From: Caproicibacter sp046707225
Lineage (GTDB): Bacteria; Bacillota; Clostridia; Oscillospirales; Acutalibacteraceae
DNA length: 64,000 nucleotides
Direction: 5' to 3'
NCBI RefSeq assembly: GCF_046707225.1
Contig: NZ_JBJKOP010000036.1
Coordinates: 124,001 to 188,000 of the forward strand
In this document: positions 8,108 through 15,489 of the stretch, in pieces
How positions within the stretch are numbered: the stretch's first letter is position 1
Layout of the letters: every line of letters starts with the position of its first letter
Notes under the pieces: generated by a model
What the model saw: only the letters and a program-made list of their open reading frames with translations
Database searches by the model: none
Told to the model about the DNA's origin: nothing
Translations under genes and position numbers: made by a program

Positions 8108-9070
8108 GTGAAGGCTATGGAACTTTCCCTTATATTGCCGGTTAAAAATGTTGAAGAAGAAATTGTGGGTGTCCTCGATTTTATTCAGAAGCAGACCGAG
8201 AGCTTGAGCTCGGAATTAATTGTTGTCGACATGGGTTCCACCGACCGTACGGTTTTGCAGGCGGTTCGCCGGATGAAGGATATGGGACTTCACGGTTATG
8301 TCATTCAGAATGGGAACTCAACGGCTTCCGCAGCACTGAATACGGGAATTCAAAAGGCGGACGGCAGTTACATTTCCTTTGTATTCGCCCGCAGATTATA
8401 TGAAAATTTTATCCCTGTTTATCTGGAAACGGCAAAGCGGACAAAAGCCGATTTCGTATTCGGCTGTACAAGCCGGGAAGAAGCCCGCGCCGCCGAGCGC
8501 CGTTCGCTGAGCAGCGCAATCCTTCACCGCGGCGGGGGTCAGTATTTGAAGGACTGGGTTCTCCACGGCTCCGCCATTGACATTTCTGCCGTCTTAATCC
8601 GGCGCGGCTTCCTGCTGGACCGGCAGATTGAATTTGAAGAATCCTGCCGTTACGGTTATTCGGAGGAGTTTATCGCCCGGTGCCTGCTGCTTTCGGACGC
8701 TGTCGTGCAGGCGCCCGTTGTGCTGAAGCGAAACGAAACCAGCGAACTGAAGCGCGGAAAACAGAAACCGGCGGGCACGGATATTTTTCAGCGCGTGGAG
8801 TCGGTTCTTCGCGTTGCGGACGCGGTCAGGACCAACTGCCCGGGGGATACGGAACTGCTTCGGCTGATCGAACGGGTCAGAGCGCCGCAGGCCGTCATGA
8901 ATGCGGTGGACGTCCTGCTTCGCGAAGGGAATGATATTCGCTCCGTACGGGGGTGCCTTCAGGCTTTTGGCTATAATCATTTACTGACGGTTGACCGCAA
9001 AATGGACCCGGGATTGAGAAAGAGCATTCTCCTGTGGCGCTTTTCGCCCGGACTGTACCGTCCAAAATAA
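8108..9070 (+). CDS. Family 2 glycosyltransferase
   Basis: A GT-A fold transferase of about 320 residues. The N-terminal MELSLILPVKNVEEEI and IVVDMGSTDRT match the nucleotide-sugar binding start of GT2 enzymes. The acidic DxD position is not clean (ADGSYISFVFARR), so donor use is uncertain. I chose GTG at 8108, 9 bp after GAGGTG; an ATG at 8117 is also possible, and an earlier ATG at 8060 falls inside a TATGATATACT promoter-like box. The gene stands alone, ending in a terminator. Acceptor and product unknown; a cell-surface glycan is the usual guess. Confidence 0.78.
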   Translation: MKAMELSLILPVKNVEEEIVGVLDFIQKQTESLSSELIVVDMGSTDRTVLQAVRRMKDMGLHGYVIQNGNSTASAALNTGIQKADGSYISFVFARRLYENFIPVYLETAKRTKADFVFGCTSREEARAAERRSLSSAILHRGGGQYLKDWVLHGSAIDISAVLIRRGFLLDRQIEFEESCRYGYSEEFIARCLLLSDAVVQAPVVLKRNETSELKRGKQKPAGTDIFQRVESVLRVADAVRTNCPGDTELLRLIERVRAPQAVMNAVDVLLREGNDIRSVRGCLQAFGYNHLLTVDRKMDPGLRKSILLWRFSPGLYRPK

Positions 9071-9081
9071 ATCATTTTTCT

Positions 9082-9111
9082 GGCCGCCCCGGTTTGGGAC
9101 GGCCTTTTTTT
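9082..9111 (+). terminator. Rho-independent terminator after the glycosyltransferase
   Basis: GGCCGCCCC and GGGACGGCC form a stem with one mismatch, followed by seven T. Confidence 0.8.
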
Positions 9112-9217
9112 CAAGAAAATCGCAGCCGATGCGAAAAAATACTCGAAGTCTTCAATAAAAACAACCCGCTCCGGAATCTAAACAGATGAGCGCGAAATGA
9201 GGAAATGAGGTGCGGCA

Positions 9218-9685
9218 GTGGACGACACATCCTTCTTTGAAAGGACGGACCAATTGAAGCGGAGATTGTACCGGATTGCTTTCGGCTATCTCGGGAATGA
9301 AAACAGCGCGCTGGAAGCCGTGGACGAAACAATCTTCCGAGGGTACGGCGCGAGGAAAAAATTGAGGCGGAAAGAGTTTTTTGAAACCTGGATGACCCGC
9401 ATCCTGATTAATGTCTGTAAAAAGGAGTTAAAGCGCGGCAAACGGGAAACTTCGGTGGAGACGATTCCGGAACAGGCGCGGGAACAGTATGACGCGCTGC
9501 CGCTCAAAGAGGCGGTCCGCCGCTTGCCGGAGGAATTGCGCAGCGTGGTTGTGCTGCGGTATTATGCCGGGCTGACCGTCGCCGAGACCGCGCAGCGGCT
9601 TGGAATACCGCAGGGGACGGCGGCAACCAGACAGCGCAGGGCGTTGGAACTGTTGAGACTGGAGCTGAAGGAGAATTTGGAATGA
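9218..9685 (+). CDS. ECF-type RNA polymerase sigma factor
   Basis: A 155-residue sigma-70 family protein of the extracytoplasmic-function type: region 2 at about residues 15-70 (RRLYRIAFGYLGNENSALEAVDETIF) and region 4 at about 100-150 (LPEELRSVVVLRYYAGLTVAETAQRLGI). GTG start 6 bp after GAGGTG. Its stop overlaps the start of the next gene (ATGA at 9682), a membrane protein with a DUF4179 domain, which is the usual anti-sigma partner. The pair probably senses an envelope or extracellular condition. Confidence 0.92.
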   Translation: MDDTSFFERTDQLKRRLYRIAFGYLGNENSALEAVDETIFRGYGARKKLRRKEFFETWMTRILINVCKKELKRGKRETSVETIPEQAREQYDALPLKEAVRRLPEELRSVVVLRYYAGLTVAETAQRLGIPQGTAATRQRRALELLRLELKENLE

Positions 9686-10998
9686 ACCGTATGGAAGAAT
9701 TTATGACACTGCAAAGAGAATTGGAAAATGAACCTGCGGCGCTTCAAAGCACGACGCTGCGCTGTCTGGAAAGGGCCGGCAGGGCCAGAAAAAGAGCGCG
9801 CTTTTGGAAGATACCGGTTTCCGCAGTTGCGGCGGCTTTGGCCTGCTTTGTCCTACTGGCAAACACCTCCGTCGCGTTCGCGCGCTCCGTGGGAGGAATC
9901 CCTCTGCTCAGCGATCTTGCAAAAGCGGTTACGTATGAGCCGGGGCTGAAAGCTGCGATTGACAATGAGTATGTGCAGCCCGTCGGACTGTCGCAGACAA
10001 AGAACGGAGTGACCCTGTCCATTCCGTATTTGATTGCCGACAAAAGTCAGCTGGTTCTGTTTTATTCGCTCCATTCCGCCGACGGACGGAGTCTTGAACT
10101 GCGGGGCGCGGGCCTTGGCGGGCCGACCGATGAATTTGGAAAAAAAGTCGAATATACTTCTGACTGCGAGGAACCGGAAAACGGCGCGGAGGAGCTGCAA
10201 AAAATCCATTACCAGTTTACAAACGGCTCCGAAACGCCTGAAAAGATTCACCTTGAGCTGATTGCGGCGGACAGGTCCGCGGTTGCGCCGGACGCGCCAG
10301 CGGCGGCGAATTTTGCCATGGATGTTTCGATCGACCATTCCCTGTTTCAGGAGCCGGAAAAATTCGGAATTCAAAAAGAGTATTCCGTTTCAGGGCAGAA
10401 GCTCATCGTTCAGTCGGCGGAAATTGCTCCGACTATGACGAAAATCACGCTGGACACGCCGAAAACCAATACCGCGTTGCTCCGCAATATCGCGTTTAGC
10501 CTGTCGGACGAACAGGGAAATGTGTGGAGCGGCAGAAAAAACGGGATAACCGCGACCTTTGACCCCTCCGGCGACAATGTTCGCGACGTTTATCTGGAAA
10601 GCAATTATTTCTCTCATTCCAAGCATTTGTACCTTAAACTGGAAAGTATCGGCTGGCTGCCGAAATCGATGAGAACTGTTAAAGTTGATGTAAAAAATAA
10701 AACGGCTTCGCCGCTAACAGATTCCATCCGGATGACGCAGTTGGAACAGAACGGCAGCCGACTGAATCTGACGTTCGAAAAACCCATTGACGGAATGAAT
10801 CTTTCGCAAATTTTCAGCAGCGTTTATTCCGATTCCGCCGGAAACTGGGATGTGAAGTCGTTCAGCGATCGCAGCAGCGAAAATCGAATGGAAGAGATCT
10901 TTTCGGTTGATCATTGGAAGGGCGGAATCATTTATCTGACGCGCGACTGGGCGCCGCCCGCCGTTCCCAACGAACCGGTCGTCATAACGCTGAAATAA
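9682..10998 (+). CDS. DUF4179 membrane protein, probable anti-sigma factor
   Basis: A 438-residue protein: a cytoplasmic N-terminus of about 45 residues, one transmembrane helix (VSAVAAALACFVLLANTSVAF, split around residues 46-66), a DUF4179-type region with the typical SVGGIPLLSDLAK and KNGVTLSI segments, and a long extracellular part with a DUF5643-like beta domain in its middle. Its start overlaps the ECF sigma gene by 4 bp, so the two are translationally coupled. By analogy with other sigma/DUF4179 pairs it holds the sigma factor at the membrane until a signal arrives. Confidence 0.85.
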   Translation: MNRMEEFMTLQRELENEPAALQSTTLRCLERAGRARKRARFWKIPVSAVAAALACFVLLANTSVAFARSVGGIPLLSDLAKAVTYEPGLKAAIDNEYVQPVGLSQTKNGVTLSIPYLIADKSQLVLFYSLHSADGRSLELRGAGLGGPTDEFGKKVEYTSDCEEPENGAEELQKIHYQFTNGSETPEKIHLELIAADRSAVAPDAPAAANFAMDVSIDHSLFQEPEKFGIQKEYSVSGQKLIVQSAEIAPTMTKITLDTPKTNTALLRNIAFSLSDEQGNVWSGRKNGITATFDPSGDNVRDVYLESNYFSHSKHLYLKLESIGWLPKSMRTVKVDVKNKTASPLTDSIRMTQLEQNGSRLNLTFEKPIDGMNLSQIFSSVYSDSAGNWDVKSFSDRSSENRMEEIFSVDHWKGGIIYLTRDWAPPAVPNEPVVITLK

Positions 10999-11011
10999 GG
11001 TGCGATTCCTC

Positions 11012-11040
11012 TTGACAGGGCATACTATGCTATGTATAAT
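11012..11040 (+). promoter_or_regulatory. Consensus promoter with candidate PadR operator
   Basis: A perfect TTGACA and a perfect TATAAT are separated by 17 bp. Inside the spacer and entering the -10 box is the inverted repeat ATAC-N8-GTAT (11022-11037), similar in layout to the ATGT-N8-ACAT sites known for PadR proteins. Autorepression by the PadR gene starting at 11064 is likely. Confidence 0.75.
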
Positions 11041-11063
11041 ATATCCTAATCGGAGGTATTACC

Positions 11064-11384
11064 TTGGACACACAGCTGAAAAAAGGAGTTTTGGATATCT
11101 GCGTGCTGGCGGCGGTCAGCCAAAAGGATTCTTACGGCTACCAGATTATTCGCGACGTTTCAACCTGCGTAACGATTTCCGAGTCAACGCTGTATCCGAT
11201 TCTGAGACGCCTGGAATCCGGCGGATTTTTAGCGGTATATTCGGTGGCGCACAATGGAAGGCTGCGAAAATACTATCGGATTACGGAACCGGGGCGGCGG
11301 AAAATCAAAGATTTTTTTGAAGAGTGGCAGGATCTGGTTCAGATTCATGATTTTATTTGTCAGGAGGCAGAAACCGATGAATAA
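11064..11384 (+). CDS. PadR-family transcriptional regulator
   Basis: A 106-residue winged-helix protein, almost entirely the PadR domain: the start MDTQLKKGVLDICVLAAV, then YGYQIIRDV and ESTLYPILRRLESGGFL are hallmark segments. TTG start 7 bp after CGGAGG. It overlaps the downstream DUF1700/DUF4097 gene by 8 bp, a pairing common in Firmicutes in which PadR controls the membrane partner. A strong promoter with an internal inverted repeat lies directly upstream. Confidence 0.92.
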   Translation: MDTQLKKGVLDICVLAAVSQKDSYGYQIIRDVSTCVTISESTLYPILRRLESGGFLAVYSVAHNGRLRKYYRITEPGRRKIKDFFEEWQDLVQIHDFICQEAETDE

Positions 11385-12438
11385 GAAACAGTATTTTCGT
11401 CGGCTGAAATTTCTCTTAAGGTCTCTTCCGCGCGGCGAGAGGGAAAAAATTCTTCAGTTCTACCGTGAAATTCTGGAGGATAAAATAGAAAACGGGATTC
11501 CGGAAGAAAATGCGGTAAATGAGCTGGGCGATGTTCATGTGCTCGCGCAAAAAATACTGGCGGAAAATCCGGTGAGGAGACAAATATCGCCGGGAAAAAT
11601 CGTTGCGATCGTCCTCGCGTCATTTTTTGGTGTTATTCTGGTGGCCGCGCTGACTGCCGCCGCTCTGGGCTTCGCGGCATACACACAGGTGAAAACGAGC
11701 GCAACGGCCTCTTCGTCAAGCGCCCGGGACGGTGAGAAGGAATCAAAAACTTATGCCGCGGCAGCCGACGGTGTTTTAACGGTTCGGGTGAATGCGGAAA
11801 ACAAAAAGATTGAACTTGTTTCAACCGACGGCGACCGGATCACGGCTCAATACTGTACGGCACAGGACCAGGTTTACAAGCTGTCAAATCAAAACGGCGT
11901 TTTTTCCGTAACCAACAAGGACTTAAGCCACGGCAGCAGATTTCCGGATTCATGGTTTAACGGGTCCGTGATCGATCCGGAGGATCTGATTACGGTGAAG
12001 ATTCCGAAAGATTTCGCGGGCGATATCACGGTGGAAACGTCAAACAGCGCCATCGCCGCTTCGGACTTTTCAAAGTTGGGCGGCTTCAGCTGCGAGACCA
12101 GCAATTCCGCCATCCGCTTGTCCGGAATTTCCGCGCGGGATGTCAAACTGGAATCTTCAAACGCGCTCATATCGATGGAAAACGTCTCAACCGCCGGGCA
12201 GCTTTCGGCGCGAACGGGCAATGCCGCGATTTCTCTGGAAGGGATCGCGTCGCCGGATATCAAGCTGGAAACCACGAACGGAATGATCCGCGGGACGATT
12301 CAGGGTTGGGAAAACGATTATACGATTGACGCGGATACCACCAATGCGGTCAGCAATCTGCAAAGCCGTTCCGGCGGGGAGAAGAAGCTGTCGGTTCATA
12401 CGTCGAACGGATTGATTCACATTGATTTCGACGAATAA
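11377..12438 (+). CDS. DUF1700/DUF4097 membrane protein (PadR partner)
   Basis: A 353-residue protein. ATG at 11377 with CAGGAGG upstream; the longer frame has no initiation site. Residues 1-60 are a DUF1700-type domain (YFRRLKFLLRSLPRGEREKILQFY). One transmembrane helix follows (about 72-95), then a serine/alanine linker and a C-terminal DUF4097-type right-handed beta-helix whose repeats contain ETSNSAI, ESSNALI and ETTNGMI. The helix should lie outside the membrane. Its place behind padR suggests it takes part in sensing or relaying envelope stress; that role is inferred. Confidence 0.87.
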   Translation: MNKKQYFRRLKFLLRSLPRGEREKILQFYREILEDKIENGIPEENAVNELGDVHVLAQKILAENPVRRQISPGKIVAIVLASFFGVILVAALTAAALGFAAYTQVKTSATASSSSARDGEKESKTYAAAADGVLTVRVNAENKKIELVSTDGDRITAQYCTAQDQVYKLSNQNGVFSVTNKDLSHGSRFPDSWFNGSVIDPEDLITVKIPKDFAGDITVETSNSAIAASDFSKLGGFSCETSNSAIRLSGISARDVKLESSNALISMENVSTAGQLSARTGNAAISLEGIASPDIKLETTNGMIRGTIQGWENDYTIDADTTNAVSNLQSRSGGEKKLSVHTSNGLIHIDFDE

Positions 12439-12485
12439 AAGCACGGCCCCGCTGCGGTACGAAACAGCGGGGCCGTGCTTTAATA
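12439..12485. terminator. Bidirectional terminator
   Basis: A perfect 16-bp stem (12439-12454 with 12465-12480) rich in GC and flanked by A and T on either side. It can serve the DUF4097 gene on the plus strand and the membrane gene ending at 12490 on the minus strand. Confidence 0.85.
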
Positions 12486-12489
12486 CGGA

Positions 12490-12837
12490 CTACCGAATAT
12501 CGTTTCCCTTGATACAATCCACAAATGCGGCTCCGGTCCAGACGGCAATCCCGTAGGCAAAGAGGGTTTGCATGGACAGGGGCAACAGGAAACGAGACCC
12601 CAAAAATAATGACAGAATCGGCTGCAAGAGGATCAAAATGCCGGGGACAACCAGCACGAGAAAGCGGGCCAGGTTGAACCGCCCGCCTTCATGCCATCGC
12701 GAAATCAGGCTCGGAATGCGGGTCAATCCGCCGAAAACCATCGGCGTTACGGTTTGGTACACGAAAACAGGAGCCATTGTATAGTACCGTTCACCTTGAA
12801 GCTTTAAATACTGCTCTCCTTTTGTGATCAGGTACAA
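12490..12837 (-). CDS. Small membrane protein, tandem paralogue B; start codon unclear
   Basis: At least 115 residues with three to four hydrophobic segments. It aligns along its length with the gene just upstream: shared RIPSLISRW/RLPGLINRL, VVPGILILLQP/AVPGFLILLQP and FVDCIKG/FLDCMKG. The coding sequence clearly continues upstream of the TTG at 12837 (reading KNTKLIDCVLELLCVFGF) to about 12890, but no ATG, GTG or TTG is found there. An AAGGAAGGA site lies at the end of the upstream gene, so initiation at an ATT (12876) or CTG (12879) is possible. No known family. Confidence 0.65.
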   Translation of the reverse strand: MYLITKGEQYLKLQGERYYTMAPVFVYQTVTPMVFGGLTRIPSLISRWHEGGRFNLARFLVLVVPGILILLQPILSLFLGSRFLLPLSMQTLFAYGIAVWTGAAFVDCIKGNDIR

Positions 12838-12889
12838 GAAGCCGAAAACACACAGCAGCTCCAGAACACAATCAATCAGTTTCGTGTTT

Positions 12890-13411
12890 TTAACGGATTC
12901 CTTCCTTTTTATGATTTGGTCTTCCTTTCATACAGTCCAGAAAAACAATGCAGGCCCAAAAGCCCAGCGGACCCAGCACGTCAACTCTCAGAACAAAGGG
13001 AAACGAAAGACCCACGGCGGCAAGCGGCTGCAATAAAATCAGAAAACCCGGCACAGCCAGAATAAAAAAACGAAGCCGGTCGAACCGGTTGTCTCCATGC
13101 AGACGATTAATCAGGCCCGGGAGCCTGATTGCCACACCGGCCGCGCCACAGAGCAGTGCAGCCGCATAAATGGAAAGAGGTACGGCTTTTTCGGCAGGCT
13201 CGAAGAAATTGCCCGGATGGAATTTGCTGTGAATCAAAACCAGCAAAAACAAGACTGCGAAAAGCGCGGCGTCATTCCAAATGCTGTTGTGTATTAAGAT
13301 GTTTCTTTTTGAATTCTGAAAACTTATCTTTGATTTCATTTTCAGCTCGGTAAAAATCTCCGCGTACAGGGTACGCAAACGATGAAGAAGATTTTTCAAT
13401 TTACCTACCAT
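12890..13411 (-). CDS. Small membrane protein, tandem paralogue A
   Basis: A 173-residue protein with four likely transmembrane helices after a polar N-terminus of about 45 residues; it ends FLDCMKGRPNHKKEGIR. It is a paralogue of the next gene on the same strand. The promoter at 13423-13451 predicts a transcript start only about 5 nt before this ATG. Translation may therefore begin at TTG 13399 (behind GGGGGATGGTAGG) or at a later ATG (13339). Family not recognised; function unknown. Confidence 0.68.
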   Translation of the reverse strand: MVGKLKNLLHRLRTLYAEIFTELKMKSKISFQNSKRNILIHNSIWNDAALFAVLFLLVLIHSKFHPGNFFEPAEKAVPLSIYAAALLCGAAGVAIRLPGLINRLHGDNRFDRLRFFILAVPGFLILLQPLAAVGLSFPFVLRVDVLGPLGFWACIVFLDCMKGRPNHKKEGIR

Positions 13412-13422
13412 CCCCCAGCTTA

Positions 13423-13451
13423 ATTGTATGGGAGTGTATTAAAACTGTCAA
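13423..13451 (-). promoter_or_regulatory. Promoter of the tandem membrane genes
   Basis: Minus-strand TTGACA, 17-bp spacer, TACAAT. Its nearness to the annotated ATG argues for a later start codon. Confidence 0.72.
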
Positions 13452-13483
13452 GTTCTGTGACCGTACCGGTTGAGACCTCACGG

Positions 13484-13507
13484 CCGGAATGCTTTTTCCG
13501 GTTTTTT
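13484..13507 (+). terminator. Short terminator-like hairpin
   Basis: CCGGAA/TTCCGG with loop TGCTTT and six T. It lies between divergent genes and directly before the miaB promoter, so it would shield miaB from upstream plus-strand transcription. Confidence 0.5.
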
Positions 13508-13508
13508 C

Positions 13509-13537
13509 TTGAAGCATTTCCGGCGCTATGCTATAAT
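13509..13537 (+). promoter_or_regulatory. Promoter of the miaB-mutSL operon
   Basis: TTGAAG, 17-bp spacer, TATAAT, 36 bp before the miaB TTG start. It probably drives the long run from miaB onward. Confidence 0.72.
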
Positions 13538-13572
13538 AATCTGTAATCCAAACGCATGGGAGGAAATTTAAT

Positions 13573-14994
13573 TTGGCAGCAGAAACCCCGCTTTTTTCTC
13601 AGGCCCAGACTCTTGAGAACGACGAAGCCGTAAGGGAAGTCCGCGAAATCATGGCGCTGCGGGCGCGCGGAAGCGCTCCGATGGCGCTGGTTCGCACCTA
13701 CGGGTGCCAGCAGAATGTTTCCGACAGTGAAAAAATCAAAGGCTTCCTCGCTCAGATGGGCTTTTCCTTTACGGAGGATGAGGAAGACGCGGATTTTATC
13801 TTATTTAATACCTGCGCGGTTCGGGAGCACGCGGAAGACCGGGTCTTCGGCAATGTAGGAGCTCTGAAGAACGTCAAGCGCCGCCATTCGTCCACTTTGA
13901 TCGCCGTATGCGGCTGTATGATGGAAGAGGAAAAGGCGGCGGAGCGGATTCGCTCCGTGTTTCCGTTTGTCGGCCTTGTGTTCGGTACACATGTGATTCA
14001 TCGTTTTCCTCAGCTGCTGCTGCGCGCGCTGACGGAAGAAAAGCGCGTGTTCGAACGCGGCGACGACAGCGAGGACCGTGAAATTGCGGAAGGGCTTCCG
14101 GTTCGGCGGGACGGCGCCGTCAAGGCGTGGCTGACCGTGATGTACGGCTGCAACAATTTCTGCTCCTACTGCATCGTTCCGTATGTGCGCGGCCGGGAAC
14201 GCAGCCGCGAGCCCCAGGCGATTCTGGAGGAGTTTCGCGGCCTGGTTCGCGACGGATACAAGGACATTACCCTGCTGGGCCAGAATGTAAATTCCTACGG
14301 AAAAACGCTCAGGACTCCGGTCAGTTTTGCGCGGCTTCTGCGCATGCTGGATGAAATCGACGGGGATTACCGGATTCGTTTTATGACTTCTCATCCCAAA
14401 GACCTGACCAAAGAGCTGATCGATACCATCGCGGCGGGCAGACATATCAGCCATCATCTGCACTTGCCGTTCCAGTCCGGGAACAACCGCGTTTTGAAAG
14501 AGATGAACCGCGGCTATACCCGGGAGCAATATCTGGACCTGATTCAATACGCGAAAGAAAAAATTACAGACCTTTCGCTGACTTCCGATGTGATTGTGGG
14601 ATTTCCCGGGGAAAGCTATGAAGAGTTCCTCGACACGGTCGACCTGATCCGCCGGGTGGAATTCACTTCGCTGTTTACGTTTATCTATTCCCCCCGGACG
14701 GGCACAAGAGCAGCGGGGCTGCCGGACCCGATTCCTGCCGAAGAAAAGTCAAAATGGCTGCGGGAGCTGTGCGCCGAGCAGGAAAAGATCGCCGCAGCTC
14801 GGTGCGCATCCTCCGTCGGGACGGTGCAGCGGGTCCTTGTTGAGGAAAAGAACCCCAAAACCGGTCTGTTAACCGGGCGTACGGATGGAAATATAATTGT
14901 TGATTTCGCCGGGGATCCGGCTTTCATCGGCAGTTTTGCCGAGGTTCGCATCACCAGCGCGCGCAACTGGATCTTGGGCGGGGAGCTGGCTTGA
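13573..14994 (+). CDS. miaB: tRNA-2-methylthio-N6-dimethylallyladenosine synthase MiaB
   Basis: A 473-residue radical SAM methylthiotransferase that converts i6A37 to ms2i6A37 in tRNAs reading UNN codons. The N-terminal MTTase domain has its cluster cysteines in TYGCQQN, NTCAVREHAE and VCGCMMEE. The radical SAM motif is C193-C197-C200 (CNNFCSYC), followed by the diagnostic PYVRGRERSR and GQNVNSYG. A TRAM domain closes the protein. TTG start behind GGGAGGAAA. The gene for MiaA, which makes the i6A substrate, is in the same run (20628), and the next gene is a YmcA/YlbF-type protein as in Bacillus. Confidence 0.96.
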   Translation: MAAETPLFSQAQTLENDEAVREVREIMALRARGSAPMALVRTYGCQQNVSDSEKIKGFLAQMGFSFTEDEEDADFILFNTCAVREHAEDRVFGNVGALKNVKRRHSSTLIAVCGCMMEEEKAAERIRSVFPFVGLVFGTHVIHRFPQLLLRALTEEKRVFERGDDSEDREIAEGLPVRRDGAVKAWLTVMYGCNNFCSYCIVPYVRGRERSREPQAILEEFRGLVRDGYKDITLLGQNVNSYGKTLRTPVSFARLLRMLDEIDGDYRIRFMTSHPKDLTKELIDTIAAGRHISHHLHLPFQSGNNRVLKEMNRGYTREQYLDLIQYAKEKITDLSLTSDVIVGFPGESYEEFLDTVDLIRRVEFTSLFTFIYSPRTGTRAAGLPDPIPAEEKSKWLRELCAEQEKIAAARCASSVGTVQRVLVEEKNPKTGLLTGRTDGNIIVDFAGDPAFIGSFAEVRITSARNWILGGELA

Positions 14995-15020
14995 ATTTTA
15001 TTTTAGAAGGAGAATGAATC

Positions 15021-15428
15021 ATGGATATTATTCAAATGACAAGAGAACTGGGCAAAGAGATTCAAAAGGACGAGCGGTACCTGAAAATGCAGCTTGCGGT
15101 ACAGAATACCGACAATGACGGGAAGCTTCAGGATTTGATCGGCCAGTACAATCTGAAACGGATGGCGCTGGAATCGGAAGCGCAGAAGCAGGACCGCGAT
15201 CAGGAAAAAATACAGGCCTACAATCAGGAGCTGGGAGGCCTTTACGAAACGATCATGAAAATTCCGAGCATGATCGCCTATAACGAAGCCAAGGCGGAGA
15301 TTGACACTCTGCTGCGCCGGGTTAACGCGATCATTGAACAGAGCGCCTCCGGCGCCGACCCGGAAACGGCCGATTATGCCGAACATTCCTGCGGCGGAGA
15401 ATGCGGCTCCTGCAGCGGCTGCCACTGA
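15021..15428 (+). CDS. ricA: YlbF/YmcA-family protein with cysteine tail (RicA-like)
   Basis: A 135-residue, mostly helical YlbF/YmcA-family protein. In Bacillus, RicA (YmcA), RicF and RicT form a complex that binds iron-sulfur clusters and promotes mRNA maturation, competence and sporulation. The order miaB, this gene, mutS, mutL parallels Bacillus ymcB-ymcA-cotE-mutS-mutL, so by position it is RicA. Its C-terminus holds a compact cluster, C-GGECGSCSGC, fitting metal or cluster binding. Start ATG after AGAAGGAGA. Family is firm; RicA versus RicF is by position only. Confidence 0.8.
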   Translation: MDIIQMTRELGKEIQKDERYLKMQLAVQNTDNDGKLQDLIGQYNLKRMALESEAQKQDRDQEKIQAYNQELGGLYETIMKIPSMIAYNEAKAEIDTLLRRVNAIIEQSASGADPETADYAEHSCGGECGSCSGCH

Positions 15429-15489
15429 GTGTTTTTCCCCGGTTCAAGCGAATGCCGGATTGAATGATTAACGGAGGCGGTCAACAAAT

